From an uncultured Polaribacter sp. (GTDB taxonomy: Bacteria > Bacteroidota > Bacteroidia > Flavobacteriales > Flavobacteriaceae), in assembly GCF_947496195.1 (NCBI RefSeq), contig NZ_CANMBY010000001.1:1488001-1552000 (forward strand): a stretch of DNA of 64,000 nt, in the 5' to 3' direction. This document shows, piece after piece, positions 1 through 9,548 of this stretch. A model generated the notes under the pieces. It did no database searches. It had not been told where the DNA came from and saw only the letters and a list, made by a program, of their open reading frames with translations. How positions within the stretch are numbered: the stretch's first letter is position 1; the number at the start of each line of letters is the position of its first letter. A program made the position numbers and the translations under genes.

Positions 1-2
1 TC

Positions 3-506
3 TTACTAACAGCACTTTATGCTATTCCATTATTAAGCGGATTTGAAAAAAACTTAAGACAAATAAGTCATTTAAAAAATATTGTTATAGCCTTAGTTTG
101 GGTAGGTTTTACAGTGCTTCTCTCAATAATAGAGTCTAATAAAGAATTAGACTTTAATATTAGTTTATTTTTAATACAGCGTTTTTTAATTGTATTGGTC
201 TTAATTCTTCCTTTTGATATTAGAGATGTTAAATATGATGCAATATCATTGCAAACTATCCCTCAAAAAATAGGTGTTGAACAAACTAAAAGATTAGGAA
301 TCATTTTAATGGTAATTGTATTAGTATTAGAGTACATTATTGAGTCAGTAGCTACTGTAAAATCTCCTTTTATGTTATTCTTTTTTATGACCATTATTTT
401 GTTAATGAGAGCAAAAACAGATCAATCTAAATACTATAGTTCATTTTGGGTAGAAGTAATTCCTGTTTTTTGGTGGTTATTACTTTTAGGATTTGATAAT
501 TTTTAA
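3..506 (+). CDS. UbiA-family prenyltransferase-like membrane protein, 5' truncated
   Basis: The frame is open from base 3 to the TAA at 504-506, so the gene enters from the left edge; the first GTG in view (114) is internal. The 167 visible residues are very hydrophobic with about four membrane segments. A DIRDxxxD cluster follows a transmembrane helix, which resembles the second Asp-rich motif of UbiA-type prenyltransferases, and is followed by a TIPQKIG segment typical of that family's cytosolic loop. Substrate is unknown. The N-terminal half with the first Asp motif is outside the window, so the family call is moderate. Confidence 0.6.
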   Translation, partial: LLTALYAIPLLSGFEKNLRQISHLKNIVIALVWVGFTVLLSIIESNKELDFNISLFLIQRFLIVLVLILPFDIRDVKYDAISLQTIPQKIGVEQTKRLGIILMVIVLVLEYIIESVATVKSPFMLFFFMTIILLMRAKTDQSKYYSSFWVEVIPVFWWLLLLGFDNF

Positions 507-511
507 AGATT

Positions 512-585
512 AAAACGTTTGTTTTTAAAGATATTTTTATAAAACGTTGTTAATAAAATTGATAATACAAAAATTTAAAAACGTT
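512..585. promoter_or_regulatory. three AAAACGTT repeats upstream of the serine biosynthesis fusion
   Basis: The octamer AAAACGTT occurs at 512-519, 541-548 and 578-585, all in the 137-base gap before the start at 644. The core AACGTT is a palindrome. Spacings are 29 and 37 bases. These could be operator half-sites for a serine-responsive or other regulator; that role is inference and chance recurrence in AT-rich DNA is possible. Confidence 0.3.
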
Positions 586-643
586 TCTAATTTGTAGATC
601 ATCTTTGTAGATTTACCAACTTAAATGCGTTAAGTTTTACCTA

Positions 644-2536
644 ATGATAGTTACAAAAAGAAATTTCATTTTTGATTTTGACAGTACTTTAACAAGAGTT
701 GAAGCCTTAGATGTTTTAGCAGAAATTACATTATCTGATAATCCTAAGAAAGATGAAATTATACAGGAAATTATAGATATTACAAATCTAGGAATTGATG
801 GTGAAATATCATTTACAGAATCATTAGAAAGAAGAATAAAACTTTTAAATGCTAATAAGTCTGATTTAGATCAACTTGTAGAAAATTTAAAAAAACAAGT
901 TTCTTTATCAATTGAAAGAAATAAAGAATTTTTCGAGCTTTACTCAGATGATATTTATGTAATTTCTTGTGGATTTAAAGAATTTATAGATCCAATTGTA
1001 GCTGAATATAACATTCCTTCAGATCGTGTTTTTGCAAATACTTTTGAGTTTAATAAAGAAGGAAAAATAGTAAGTTTTGATGCTAAAAATCCTTTATCAC
1101 AACATAATGGAAAAATCAAGTGTTTAAAAGACATGAACCTTGAAGGAGAAATACAAGTTATTGGTGATGGTTACAGTGATTATGTAACTCGTGAAGCTGG
1201 GGTTGCAGATAAGTTTTTTGCTTACACAGAAAATGTATCAAGAACAAAAACAACAGAAAATGCAGATCATATTGCACCAAATTTAGATGAATTTTTATAC
1301 GTAAACGATTTGACAAGAAATATAAGTTATCCAAAGAACAGAATTAAAATCTTATTATTAGAAAACGTACATCCAGATGCTTTTACAAAGTTATCTAAAG
1401 ATGGTTTTACAGTAGAAACTGTATCTAAAAGTTTATCTGAAGAAGAGTTAATTGAAAAAATAAAAGATGTACATGTTTTAGGTATTAGATCTAAAACAAA
1501 TGTTACTAAAAAAGTTGTAGAAGCAGCCAATAGATTAATGGTAGTTAGTGCATTTTGTATAGGTACAAAACAAATAGATTTAGAGGCTTGTAAAGAAAAC
1601 GGAATTGTAGTTTTTAATGCACCTTATAGTAATACAAGATCTGTTGTAGAGCTTGCAATTGGAGAAATTATCATGTTAATGCGTTCTGTTTTTCAGAGAA
1701 GTACAGAAATACATAATGGACAATGGAATAAAACAGCAGATGGTTCTAAAGAAGTTAGAAGTAAAAAATTAGGTATAGTTGGTTATGGTAATATAGGTAA
1801 GCAATTATCTGTTTTAGCAGAAGCTTTAGGTATGGATGTCTATTACTATGATGTAGAAGATAAATTAGCTTTAGGTAATGCCACTAAAATGGATACTTTA
1901 AAAGAGTTATTAGAAATTTCTGATGTAGTAACACTTCATGTTGATGATAATGCAGCAAATAAAAATTTCTTTGGAGAGAAAGAAATTTCTCAAATGAAAG
2001 ATGGTGCTCATTTAGTAAACTTAGCAAGAGGTTTTGTTGTAGATATTCCTGCTTTAGTAAAAGCTTTAAAATCTAAAAAATTAGCTGGGGCAGCTATTGA
2101 TGTTTATCCTGAAGAGCCAAGAAAAAATGGAGAGTTTTATACAGAATTACAAGGCTTAGATAATGTGATTTTAACTCCACATGTTGGTGGTAGTACAGAA
2201 GAAGCACAAAGAGATATTGCAGATTTTGTACCAGGCAAAATTATGGCTTATATCAATTCTGGTAATACAGTAGATGCAGTAAATTTTCCAAATATTCGTT
2301 TGCCAAGACAAGTAAATGCGCATCGTTTTTTACATATACATAAGAATGTACCAGGAGTTATGGCTAAAATTAATAAGATATTAGCTAAATACGATTTAAA
2401 TATTATGGGTCAATATTTATCTACAGACCCAAAAGTAGGTTATGTAATAACAGATTTAGATAAAGAATACAATAAAGAAGTTATTGATAAACTAAGAAAT
2501 GTAGAAGGTACAATTAAGTTTAGAGTGTTGTATTAA
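644..2536 (+). CDS. serA: phosphoserine phosphatase / D-3-phosphoglycerate dehydrogenase fusion
   Basis: This 630-residue protein joins two non-consecutive steps of serine synthesis. Residues 1 to about 215 are a HAD phosphatase of SerB type: motif I DFDSTLT (about 11-17), a CGF motif-II segment (about 109), a conserved Lys region and GDGYSD (about 176). Residues from about 235 are a D-isomer 2-hydroxyacid dehydrogenase with the NAD motif GYGNIG (about 379), the catalytic Arg in NLARGF, Glu in YPEEPR and His in TPHVGGST (about 512), then a C-terminal ACT domain (about 559-630) that usually binds serine for feedback. All catalytic motifs look intact, so both activities are plausible. It ends tail-to-tail with the next gene, sharing a TTAA. 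Confidence 0.93.
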   Translation: MIVTKRNFIFDFDSTLTRVEALDVLAEITLSDNPKKDEIIQEIIDITNLGIDGEISFTESLERRIKLLNANKSDLDQLVENLKKQVSLSIERNKEFFELYSDDIYVISCGFKEFIDPIVAEYNIPSDRVFANTFEFNKEGKIVSFDAKNPLSQHNGKIKCLKDMNLEGEIQVIGDGYSDYVTREAGVADKFFAYTENVSRTKTTENADHIAPNLDEFLYVNDLTRNISYPKNRIKILLLENVHPDAFTKLSKDGFTVETVSKSLSEEELIEKIKDVHVLGIRSKTNVTKKVVEAANRLMVVSAFCIGTKQIDLEACKENGIVVFNAPYSNTRSVVELAIGEIIMLMRSVFQRSTEIHNGQWNKTADGSKEVRSKKLGIVGYGNIGKQLSVLAEALGMDVYYYDVEDKLALGNATKMDTLKELLEISDVVTLHVDDNAANKNFFGEKEISQMKDGAHLVNLARGFVVDIPALVKALKSKKLAGAAIDVYPEEPRKNGEFYTELQGLDNVILTPHVGGSTEEAQRDIADFVPGKIMAYINSGNTVDAVNFPNIRLPRQVNAHRFLHIHKNVPGVMAKINKILAKYDLNIMGQYLSTDPKVGYVITDLDKEYNKEVIDKLRNVEGTIKFRVLY

Positions 2537-3711
2537 TACAATTTTTTTAAGTTAAAAATATTTTTATCTGTAACACCTAAATAACGTCTACTTCCTAAAT
2601 AACGGTTTTTATTAAATTCGTCATATAAAGGGTGTGTTTTATCCATTGATGAAATATGTACATTGCCTGAAGCATGAATAAATTCTTGCTTGTCATTATT
2701 TAACCAAATACCCACATGAGTTACTTTTTGTTTACTTTCTTCAGTAGCTTTTTTGCCAAAAAATAATAAGTCTCCTTTTTCTAAATTTGTAAAATCTAAG
2801 TTTTTATCAACCACTTCTCCTGCATGTACTTGTTGTGATGCATCTCTTGGAATAATAAGGCCATTCATTAAATACACCATTTTAGTAAATCCACTACAAT
2901 CCATTCCTTTAGAAGAAGTTCCTCCCCATAAATAAGGGAAACCATCCATTTTTTTTGCAATAATTTCAATATTTAAATCACTAGGTTTAAGATTATCTAA
3001 CCACTCATTATAAATAAATGCTTGTTCTTTTTTTATAAAACCAGTTCTTTTATCAGGGTAAACTACTTGAAAAGAATTAGTATTTTCATTCATAAATTTT
3101 AATAGACCACCTAAAGAGATATCAGAGATGATTTCATTAAAACTTTCATCTTTATAAACATATCCAAAATTTTCTGTAAAAATTACTTTTTTAGCAGTTT
3201 TCCAAGCTTCAAATTCTTGTTGGTTTATAGGGGTTATTCCACCTTTGTCTACCCAAGAAATATAATTATCAGGTGTTTGAACTCTATAAAAATCTCCTTT
3301 TTTGTCTAAAATTTTTAAAGGCATACCTAATAAACCTTGTGTACCTAATTCAGCTGAATGTTTTGGGTTAGAGCGTATGTTAATCACTGAGTTTCTTGCA
3401 ATAGCAAATTGTTTATCACCAACTGCAGAATCTGGTAAAAACCTTACTTTATTTACATAACCAATATCTAAAGATTGTAAGCTGTCTAACAATTTGTCAT
3501 AGGCTTTTTTTAGATTAGTTTCCCCAGAAATTACAATTTTATTTTTTTGACTATTAATCACAACATCATAAATTGCTACTCTTTTGTCAGGGGCATATTT
3601 TTCTTTTATACTTTTATTTACACCTTCTAAAGCAGATTCTAAAATTGAACTGTTTCTGCAACCTATAACAAATAGTATTAATAAAATGTAAACGAATTTT
3701 AGGTTTTTCAT
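2533..3711 (-). CDS. NlpC/P60 family cell-wall endopeptidase lipoprotein
   Basis: The 392-residue protein starts with a lipoprotein signal (lipobox around FVIGC, Cys18), so it is probably anchored in the envelope. The middle contains SH3b-like segments (about 100-230). The C-terminal NlpC/P60 domain has the catalytic Cys272 in MDCSGFT, His332 in THVGIW and a third polar residue His346 in IHASG. It should cut gamma-D-glutamyl-diaminopimelate-type peptide bonds in peptidoglycan. It converges on the serine fusion gene with a 4-base overlap and is otherwise monocistronic. Confidence 0.88.
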   Translation of the reverse strand: MKNLKFVYILLILFVIGCRNSSILESALEGVNKSIKEKYAPDKRVAIYDVVINSQKNKIVISGETNLKKAYDKLLDSLQSLDIGYVNKVRFLPDSAVGDKQFAIARNSVINIRSNPKHSAELGTQGLLGMPLKILDKKGDFYRVQTPDNYISWVDKGGITPINQQEFEAWKTAKKVIFTENFGYVYKDESFNEIISDISLGGLLKFMNENTNSFQVVYPDKRTGFIKKEQAFIYNEWLDNLKPSDLNIEIIAKKMDGFPYLWGGTSSKGMDCSGFTKMVYLMNGLIIPRDASQQVHAGEVVDKNLDFTNLEKGDLLFFGKKATEESKQKVTHVGIWLNNDKQEFIHASGNVHISSMDKTHPLYDEFNKNRYLGSRRYLGVTDKNIFNLKKLY

Positions 3712-3790
3712 CCTAAGAAATTAAAGATTTATAAAACATAAAGATACTAATTTATCATAGTAAATAATTCATTCTAAATAGAGATTGTTT

Positions 3791-3798
3791 TATATTTG
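3791..3798 (+). promoter_or_regulatory. Bacteroidota-type -7 element of the kynurenine cluster
   Basis: TATATTTG matches TAnnTTTG exactly and ends 18 bases before the kynU ATG, which would give a leader of about 13 bases. No convincing TTG -33 element is seen at the usual distance, so an activator may be needed. Confidence 0.5.
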
Positions 3799-3816
3799 GT
3801 GAAAACCAATTTTTAA

Positions 3817-5076
3817 ATGAACTACCAAAATTCTTTAGACTTTGCCAAACAATTAGATGAAAGAGATCCTTTAAAAGAGGTAAGAAATAAATTTCATATT
3901 CCTAAGGATAACAATGGTAAAGATTGGCTTTATTTTACAGGTAATTCTCTAGGATTGCAACCAAAAGTAACAGCAGATTATATACAACAAGAATTAAAAG
4001 ATTGGGCAAATTTAGGAGTAGAAGGACATTTTGAAGCTAAAAATCCTTGGTTAAATTATCACGAATATTTAACAGATAATATGGCTAAAATTGTGGGAGC
4101 AAAACCTAAAGAAGTTGTAGTGATGAATACACTTACTACAAATTTACACTTGTTAATGGTTTCATTTTACAGACCCACAAAAACAAAATATAAAATTGTA
4201 ATAGAAAGTGATGCTTTTCCATCAGACAGATATGCTGTGCAATCTCAATTAAAGTTTCATGGGTTTACTGAAAGTGATTTAATAGAGTGGAGACCAAGAA
4301 AAGGTGAGGAATTACTAAGGATAGAAGATTTAGAAGATATTGTTGAAAAACAAGGTGATGAAATTGCAATGTTGTTAATAGGAGGTGTGAACTACTATAC
4401 AGGTCAGTTTCTAGATATAAAGAGAATAGCAAAAATAGGTCATTCAAAAAACTGTATTGTAGGTATAGATTTAGCTCATGGAGCAGGAAATATTCAACCT
4501 AATTTACATGATTCAGGTGTAGATTTTGCAGCTTGGTGTACTTATAAGTACTTGAATTCTGGTCCAGGAAGTTTAGCTGGTTTATTTGTTCATGAAAGGC
4601 ATGCAGATAATAAAGATTTACCTCGTTTTGCAGGTTGGTGGAACCATAATAAAGAAACTCGTTTTAATATGCGAATGCCTTTTGATGTGATGGAAGGTGC
4701 AGAAGGCTGGCAACTAAGTAATCCTCCAATCTTATCTATGGCTGCAATAAAAGCTTCTTTAGATTTATTTGAAGAAGTAGGAATGGATGAATTAAGAGAA
4801 AAGTCAGAAAAATTAACAGGTTATTTCGAGTTTTTAATCAATCAAATAGAAACAGATAGAATTAGAATCATCACTCCTAAAAATCCAAAAGAGAGAGGCT
4901 GTCAATTATCTATTCAAGTAAAAAATGCTGATAAAAGTTTACATAAAAAATTAATGGATCATCATATCATTACAGATTGGAGAGAGCCAGATGTAATACG
5001 TTGTGCACCTGTGCCAATGTATAATAGTTTTGAAGATGTTTATCAAATGGTTTCAATTTTAAAAGAATTAGTTTAA
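3817..5076 (+). CDS. kynU: kynureninase
   Basis: PLP enzyme of 419 residues that splits 3-hydroxykynurenine to 3-hydroxyanthranilate and alanine. Family hallmarks are TGNSLGLQP near residue 40, the PLP-binding DLAHGAGN segment, and the Schiff-base Lys244 in TYKYLNSGPG. Length is normal for the family. It is the first gene of the kynurenine cluster and its TAA abuts the ATG of the monooxygenase with no gap, which implies translational coupling. Confidence 0.96.
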   Translation: MNYQNSLDFAKQLDERDPLKEVRNKFHIPKDNNGKDWLYFTGNSLGLQPKVTADYIQQELKDWANLGVEGHFEAKNPWLNYHEYLTDNMAKIVGAKPKEVVVMNTLTTNLHLLMVSFYRPTKTKYKIVIESDAFPSDRYAVQSQLKFHGFTESDLIEWRPRKGEELLRIEDLEDIVEKQGDEIAMLLIGGVNYYTGQFLDIKRIAKIGHSKNCIVGIDLAHGAGNIQPNLHDSGVDFAAWCTYKYLNSGPGSLAGLFVHERHADNKDLPRFAGWWNHNKETRFNMRMPFDVMEGAEGWQLSNPPILSMAAIKASLDLFEEVGMDELREKSEKLTGYFEFLINQIETDRIRIITPKNPKERGCQLSIQVKNADKSLHKKLMDHHIITDWREPDVIRCAPVPMYNSFEDVYQMVSILKELV

Positions 5077-6486
5077 ATGAAAAAAGAAGATAAAGTTTTA
5101 ATAATAGGTGCTGGGCTTTGTGGGTCTTTATTAGCGTTAAGAATGGCTCAAAGAGGTTATAAAGTTGAGGTATATGAAAGCAGACCCGATTTAAGAAAGG
5201 TTGATATTTCTGCAGGACGTTCTATTAATTTAGCTTTATCAGACAGAGGTTTAAAAGCTTTACGATTGTGTGGAATGGAAGAAAAAGCTAGAGAAATCTG
5301 TATACCCATGTATGGTAGATTAATGCATGATAGAAAAGGGAATACTTTTGCTTCTAATTATTCTGGGAGAGAAGGTGAGTATATCAACTCAATTTCTAGA
5401 GGAGACCTAAATGCAATTTTATTAGATGCTGCAGAAGAACATGAAAATGTAACTATTTATTTTAATAGTGGATGTAAAAAAGTAGACATAGAAAAAAATA
5501 TTGCTCACTTTAAAAGTTATGAAACTAATGAAAAATATATAGTAAAGGCAGATGTTATTTTTGGGACTGATGGAGCTGGTTCTTCATTGCGAAAAAGTTA
5601 TGTTTCTGAACGTAAATTTTTATTTAGTTATTCTCAAAACTATTTAAATCACGGATATAAAGAATTAGAAATTCCAGCTGATAAGAATGGAAACCATCAA
5701 ATAAGTAAAGGACATTTGCATATTTGGCCAAGAGGAGATTTTATGCTTATAGCTTTACCTAATATGGATGGTAGTTTTACAGTTACACTGTTTTTAAGCT
5801 ATGATGAAGGTGAGTATAATTTTAATAATTTAACAACAGAAGAAAAAATCACAGCGTTTTTTGAGCAAGAATTTCCAGATGCTTTAGCATTAATTCCTAA
5901 TATAAAAGAAGAGTTTGCTAACAATCCAACAGGGCCTTTAGGCACTATAAAATGCTCACCTTGGTTTTATCAAAACAAAACGTTATTAATGGGTGATTCT
6001 GCTCACGCAATTGTACCTTTTTATGGACAAGGAATGAATGCTTCTTTCGAAGATGTTTTTGTGTTTGATGAAATTCTAAATCAAGATTTGGGTGATTGGA
6101 ATACTGTTTTTAAAGCTTATCAAAAAGCTAGAAAACATGATACAGATGCCATTGCAGATTTGGCAATTGACAATTTTTATGAAATGAGAGATCATGTTGC
6201 AAACCCTTTATTTAAAGAGAAACGAAAAATTGAAATGGATTTAGAAAAACATTTTCCATCTCAATATTCATCTAAATACTCTTTGGTTACTTTTAATGAA
6301 AACATAGGCTACAATGAAGCCATGCAAAGAGGTAGAGCTCAAGATAAAGCTTTATTAAATTTAATTGCTGATGATAAAGTGCATACCAATTTAGAGATGA
6401 CAAAAGATGAATTAGCAGTTATTTTGAAAAAAGTAGAGCAGCAAACCAAAGAAATTTTAAAAGAAGATAAAATAGCAGGATTATAA
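5077..6486 (+). CDS. kmo: kynurenine 3-monooxygenase
   Basis: FAD-dependent aromatic hydroxylase of 469 residues that converts L-kynurenine to 3-hydroxykynurenine with NADPH and O2. The Rossmann motif GAGLCG lies at residues 11-16, the class A flavin hydroxylase [14 protein letters not shown] motif at about 306-319. The C-terminal region after 370 is less hydrophobic than in the mitochondrial enzyme and has no obvious membrane anchor. It starts directly after kynU and precedes the deaminase gene by 2 bases. Confidence 0.95.
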   Translation: MKKEDKVLIIGAGLCGSLLALRMAQRGYKVEVYESRPDLRKVDISAGRSINLALSDRGLKALRLCGMEEKAREICIPMYGRLMHDRKGNTFASNYSGREGEYINSISRGDLNAILLDAAEEHENVTIYFNSGCKKVDIEKNIAHFKSYETNEKYIVKADVIFGTDGAGSSLRKSYVSERKFLFSYSQNYLNHGYKELEIPADKNGNHQISKGHLHIWPRGDFMLIALPNMDGSFTVTLFLSYDEGEYNFNNLTTEEKITAFFEQEFPDALALIPNIKEEFANNPTGPLGTIKCSPWFYQNKTLLMGDSAHAIVPFYGQGMNASFEDVFVFDEILNQDLGDWNTVFKAYQKARKHDTDAIADLAIDNFYEMRDHVANPLFKEKRKIEMDLEKHFPSQYSSKYSLVTFNENIGYNEAMQRGRAQDKALLNLIADDKVHTNLEMTKDELAVILKKVEQQTKEILKEDKIAGL

Positions 6487-6488
6487 TT

Positions 6489-6893
6489 ATGGAAGAAAAA
6501 AAAGTAACACCAAGAGGCGCATATCCACATGTTAAAGTTGTGGGAGATTTCATTTTTATATCTGGTACAAGTTCTAGAAGACCAGATAATACTATTGCAG
6601 GAGTTGTAATTATAGATGAAATGGGTACTAAAAAGTTAGATGCGTATTTGCAAACAAAAGCTGTACTAGAAAACATAGATCGTAATTTACAAACAGTAGG
6701 AGCTAGTTTAAAAGATGTTGTTGATGTATCCTCTTTTTTAGTAAACATGAATGATTTTGCAGATTATAATAAAGCTTATGCTGAGTTTTTTAACAAAGAA
6801 ACTGGCCCAACAAGAACCACAGTTGCTGTGCATCAATTACCACATCCAGATTTAGTGGTTGAAATTAAAGTTACAGCCTATAAAAAGCAATAA
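6489..6893 (+). CDS. nbaF: RidA-superfamily 2-aminomuconate deaminase
   Basis: A 134-residue YjgF/RidA-fold protein. The [10 protein letters not shown] segment near residue 30 and the [12 protein letters not shown] segment with the conserved Arg match the 2-aminomuconate deaminase branch (AmnD/NbaF) better than generic RidA. It would hydrolyse 2-aminomuconate to 4-oxalocrotonate and ammonia, the last nitrogen-removal step of this cluster. Its stop and the next start overlap as TAATG. A generic enamine deaminase role cannot be ruled out from sequence alone. Confidence 0.82.
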   Translation: MEEKKVTPRGAYPHVKVVGDFIFISGTSSRRPDNTIAGVVIIDEMGTKKLDAYLQTKAVLENIDRNLQTVGASLKDVVDVSSFLVNMNDFADYNKAYAEFFNKETGPTRTTVAVHQLPHPDLVVEIKVTAYKKQ

Positions 6894-8398
6894 TGAAAAA
6901 AATACTGCTTCTTTTTTTATTAAGTGTAACTTCTTTTTTTGCACAACAAGATTGGGAAAACAAAGTGGATGCAAAACTATTATCAGTTTTACAAAATCAT
7001 AGAGAGTTTGTAAGCATTCCCAATTTGCCTACGAACAAACAAAACATGTATAAAAATATTTCTTGGGTAAAAAAGAAATATAAAAAAATAGGTTTTAGTT
7101 TTAAAAATTTAGAAGCAACAACACTTCCTGTTCTGTTTGCAGAAAGGATTGTAAACCCTGATTATAAAACAATCTTATTTTACTTTCATATTGATGGGCA
7201 ACCTGTTGACCCAAAAGCCTGGAATCAGAAAAATCCTTTTATTCCAGAATTAAAAGAACAAACTGAAAAAGGAAACTGGAAATCTATTTCTTGGGATAAA
7301 TTAAACACTAAAATAAATGATGATTGGCGCATTTTTGCAAGAGCAGCTGCAGATGATAAAGCACCCATAGTTATGTTTTTATCTGCTTTAGAGCTATTGG
7401 AAAGTAATAATCAAAAACCAAAATTCAATATTAAAATTATTTTTGATTTAGAAGAAGAATATGGTTCTAATGCTTTTTTATCAACTTTAGATGCATACAA
7501 AAACACCTATCAATCTGATTATATGATTATAATGGATGGTCCTGCACACAATACCAATAAACCTACGTTAACTTTTGGTTGTAGAGGTATTGCAACTTGT
7601 AGTATTACCACTTATGGAGCAAATCTTCCACAACATAGTGGACATTTTGGCAATTATGTATCTAATCCTGTTTTTACCCTTTCTCGTTTATTAGCTTCTA
7701 TGAAATCTGAAGAGGGTAAAGTATTAATTAAAGATTATTATAAAGGCATATCAATTTCTGATGATATAAAAACCATCTTAGAATCAGTTCCAGACAATTC
7801 AGTTTTTATGAATAATGGTTTAGTAATTAAAGATGCTGAAAAAGTTGGAGGTAGTTATCAAGAAGCATTACAATACCCTTCTTTAAATGTACGTCAAATA
7901 GGAACTTCATGGAAAGGTAAAGGATTAAAAACGGTAATTCCTGAATATGCAAAAGCAGATATTGATGTGAGATTGGTAGTGGAAACAGATGGAAAAGAAC
8001 AATTAGAAAAGATAAAAAACCATATAAAATCAAGAGGTTTTTTAGTTTTAGATAGACAGCCAACTGATGAAGAAAGATTGTCTAATAACAAAATAGTAAC
8101 ATTTACTTCTAACTCTGGTGTAAATGCTTTTAGAACGCCATTAAACTCGACTTTTGGGAAAAAACTAAGAAAAAGTTTAACAGAAACTTTTGGAGAAGAA
8201 CCAGTTAGCATTAGAACTATGGGAGGTACAGTTCCTATAATACCAGCTATAAATAAGTTAAAAATTCCTGCAATTATTGTTCCTATGGTAAATATGGATA
8301 ACAATCAGCATAGCCCTAATGAGAATATTAGAGTAGGTAATATTAGACAAGGTATAAAAATTTGTTTGTCAATTTTAGAAACAGATTTTATAGATTAA
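6893..8398 (+). CDS. secreted M20-family metallohydrolase
   Basis: Protein of 501 residues with a Sec signal peptide (1 to about 17, cut near FAQQ). Metal-site residues of clan MH are present: His99-x-Asp101 in FHIDGQ, the bridging Asp in AAADDK (about 154), the catalytic Glu pair in DLEEEYGS (about 187) and a late His in NNQHSPNE. It should be an exported amidohydrolase or peptidase. It is coupled to the deaminase gene by TAATG, which is odd for an exported protein among cytosolic aromatic enzymes; it may free tryptophan- or kynurenine-containing substrates, but this is inference. Confidence 0.85.
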   Translation: MKKILLLFLLSVTSFFAQQDWENKVDAKLLSVLQNHREFVSIPNLPTNKQNMYKNISWVKKKYKKIGFSFKNLEATTLPVLFAERIVNPDYKTILFYFHIDGQPVDPKAWNQKNPFIPELKEQTEKGNWKSISWDKLNTKINDDWRIFARAAADDKAPIVMFLSALELLESNNQKPKFNIKIIFDLEEEYGSNAFLSTLDAYKNTYQSDYMIIMDGPAHNTNKPTLTFGCRGIATCSITTYGANLPQHSGHFGNYVSNPVFTLSRLLASMKSEEGKVLIKDYYKGISISDDIKTILESVPDNSVFMNNGLVIKDAEKVGGSYQEALQYPSLNVRQIGTSWKGKGLKTVIPEYAKADIDVRLVVETDGKEQLEKIKNHIKSRGFLVLDRQPTDEERLSNNKIVTFTSNSGVNAFRTPLNSTFGKKLRKSLTETFGEEPVSIRTMGGTVPIIPAINKLKIPAIIVPMVNMDNNQHSPNENIRVGNIRQGIKICLSILETDFID

Positions 8399-8510
8399 AT
8401 ACTACTAAAAAAAAGGTATTCATATAGTTTATTTGTAACTTTTATAAAATCAATGTATTGTAACAATTTTTGTATCTTAACTACTTAATTATTGATTAAC
8501 CAAATTAGCT

Positions 8511-9548
8511 GTGATAAAATTCTTTCGTAAAATTAGACAACGTTTGTTGGCTGAAAACCGTTTCAACAAATATTTACTTTACGCTGTTGGTGAAATTGTT
8601 TTGGTAGTAATTGGTATATTAATTGCGTTGCAAATTAATAATAATAACGAAGCAAAAAATAACAAAGAACGTTTTATTAAGGTCTTAAAAGAAATTAGAA
8701 AAGATTTAGAAACAGATTTAAGTAAAACAGAGTTTTTACTTGAAAGAGGTAGAGAAATGGATAGTCTTACAAGACATGTTCTGAGTGAAAAAATCACCAA
8801 AGAACAATACTTAAAAAAAGAAAATAGAGATTTATTTTGGGTAGGACTACAATTTACGGCTTTTGATTATCAAAAAACAGCATTTCAGAAATTTGAAAAT
8901 TTTAATGGAATTATACCACAAGAGTTTGACTCATTAACCAATAAAATAAGTAACTACTACAATCTTGTAGTAAAAAGATATGATTACATGTATGAACGTT
9001 TACGACAACAAATAAAAGACAGACACGATTATTTAGCTACAAATCATAATTGGTATTATTTATTACGTAAAAAAGAAACTACTGAAGAAATGATAAATTT
9101 CTATGTAAACAATCCAGTTTATAAAAATTGGGTGTCTCAACATAGTGTAGACAATACAACAGGAAAATATGGAGATCTTAAGAAAATAGAAAATGATGCA
9201 TTTTTATTATTATTAGAAATAAACAGTTACCTAAAAGATAATTATAAAATTAACGATACTTATTTATTAAATAAGTATGGGTATTCATCAGAAACATCAG
9301 ATTTGGTAGGTGATTATAAAGATATTAACGATAACCTAACATTTAAACTACACAAAAAAGGAGGGTTTTTATTCTTTCATAATGATGATATTTTAAAATA
9401 TAAAAATGATACACTTAGTTTTTTAAAATATACTGATATGATTATGGTGGTAAAAAGAAATACAGATAATAAAGTAGAAGGTTTAAAATATATTGATTTT
9501 AAAGATGCTACAAGAAATAGCTACGCAAAAAAATTAAAAAATGATTAA
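8511..9548 (+). CDS. DUF6090-family membrane-anchored protein (paralogue 1)
   Basis: GTG-started protein of 345 residues. The first 44 residues are the family signature: a basic stretch (KFFRKIRQRLLAENRF), one transmembrane helix at about 21-42 ending ALQINN, then a long charged helical region facing the periplasm. The usual NNWNE after the helix is degenerate here (NNNNE). Function of the family is unknown. It is the longest of three tandem paralogues and overlaps the next by 8 bases. Confidence 0.85.
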   Translation: MIKFFRKIRQRLLAENRFNKYLLYAVGEIVLVVIGILIALQINNNNEAKNNKERFIKVLKEIRKDLETDLSKTEFLLERGREMDSLTRHVLSEKITKEQYLKKENRDLFWVGLQFTAFDYQKTAFQKFENFNGIIPQEFDSLTNKISNYYNLVVKRYDYMYERLRQQIKDRHDYLATNHNWYYLLRKKETTEEMINFYVNNPVYKNWVSQHSVDNTTGKYGDLKKIENDAFLLLLEINSYLKDNYKINDTYLLNKYGYSSETSDLVGDYKDINDNLTFKLHKKGGFLFFHNDDILKYKNDTLSFLKYTDMIMVVKRNTDNKVEGLKYIDFKDATRNSYAKKLKND

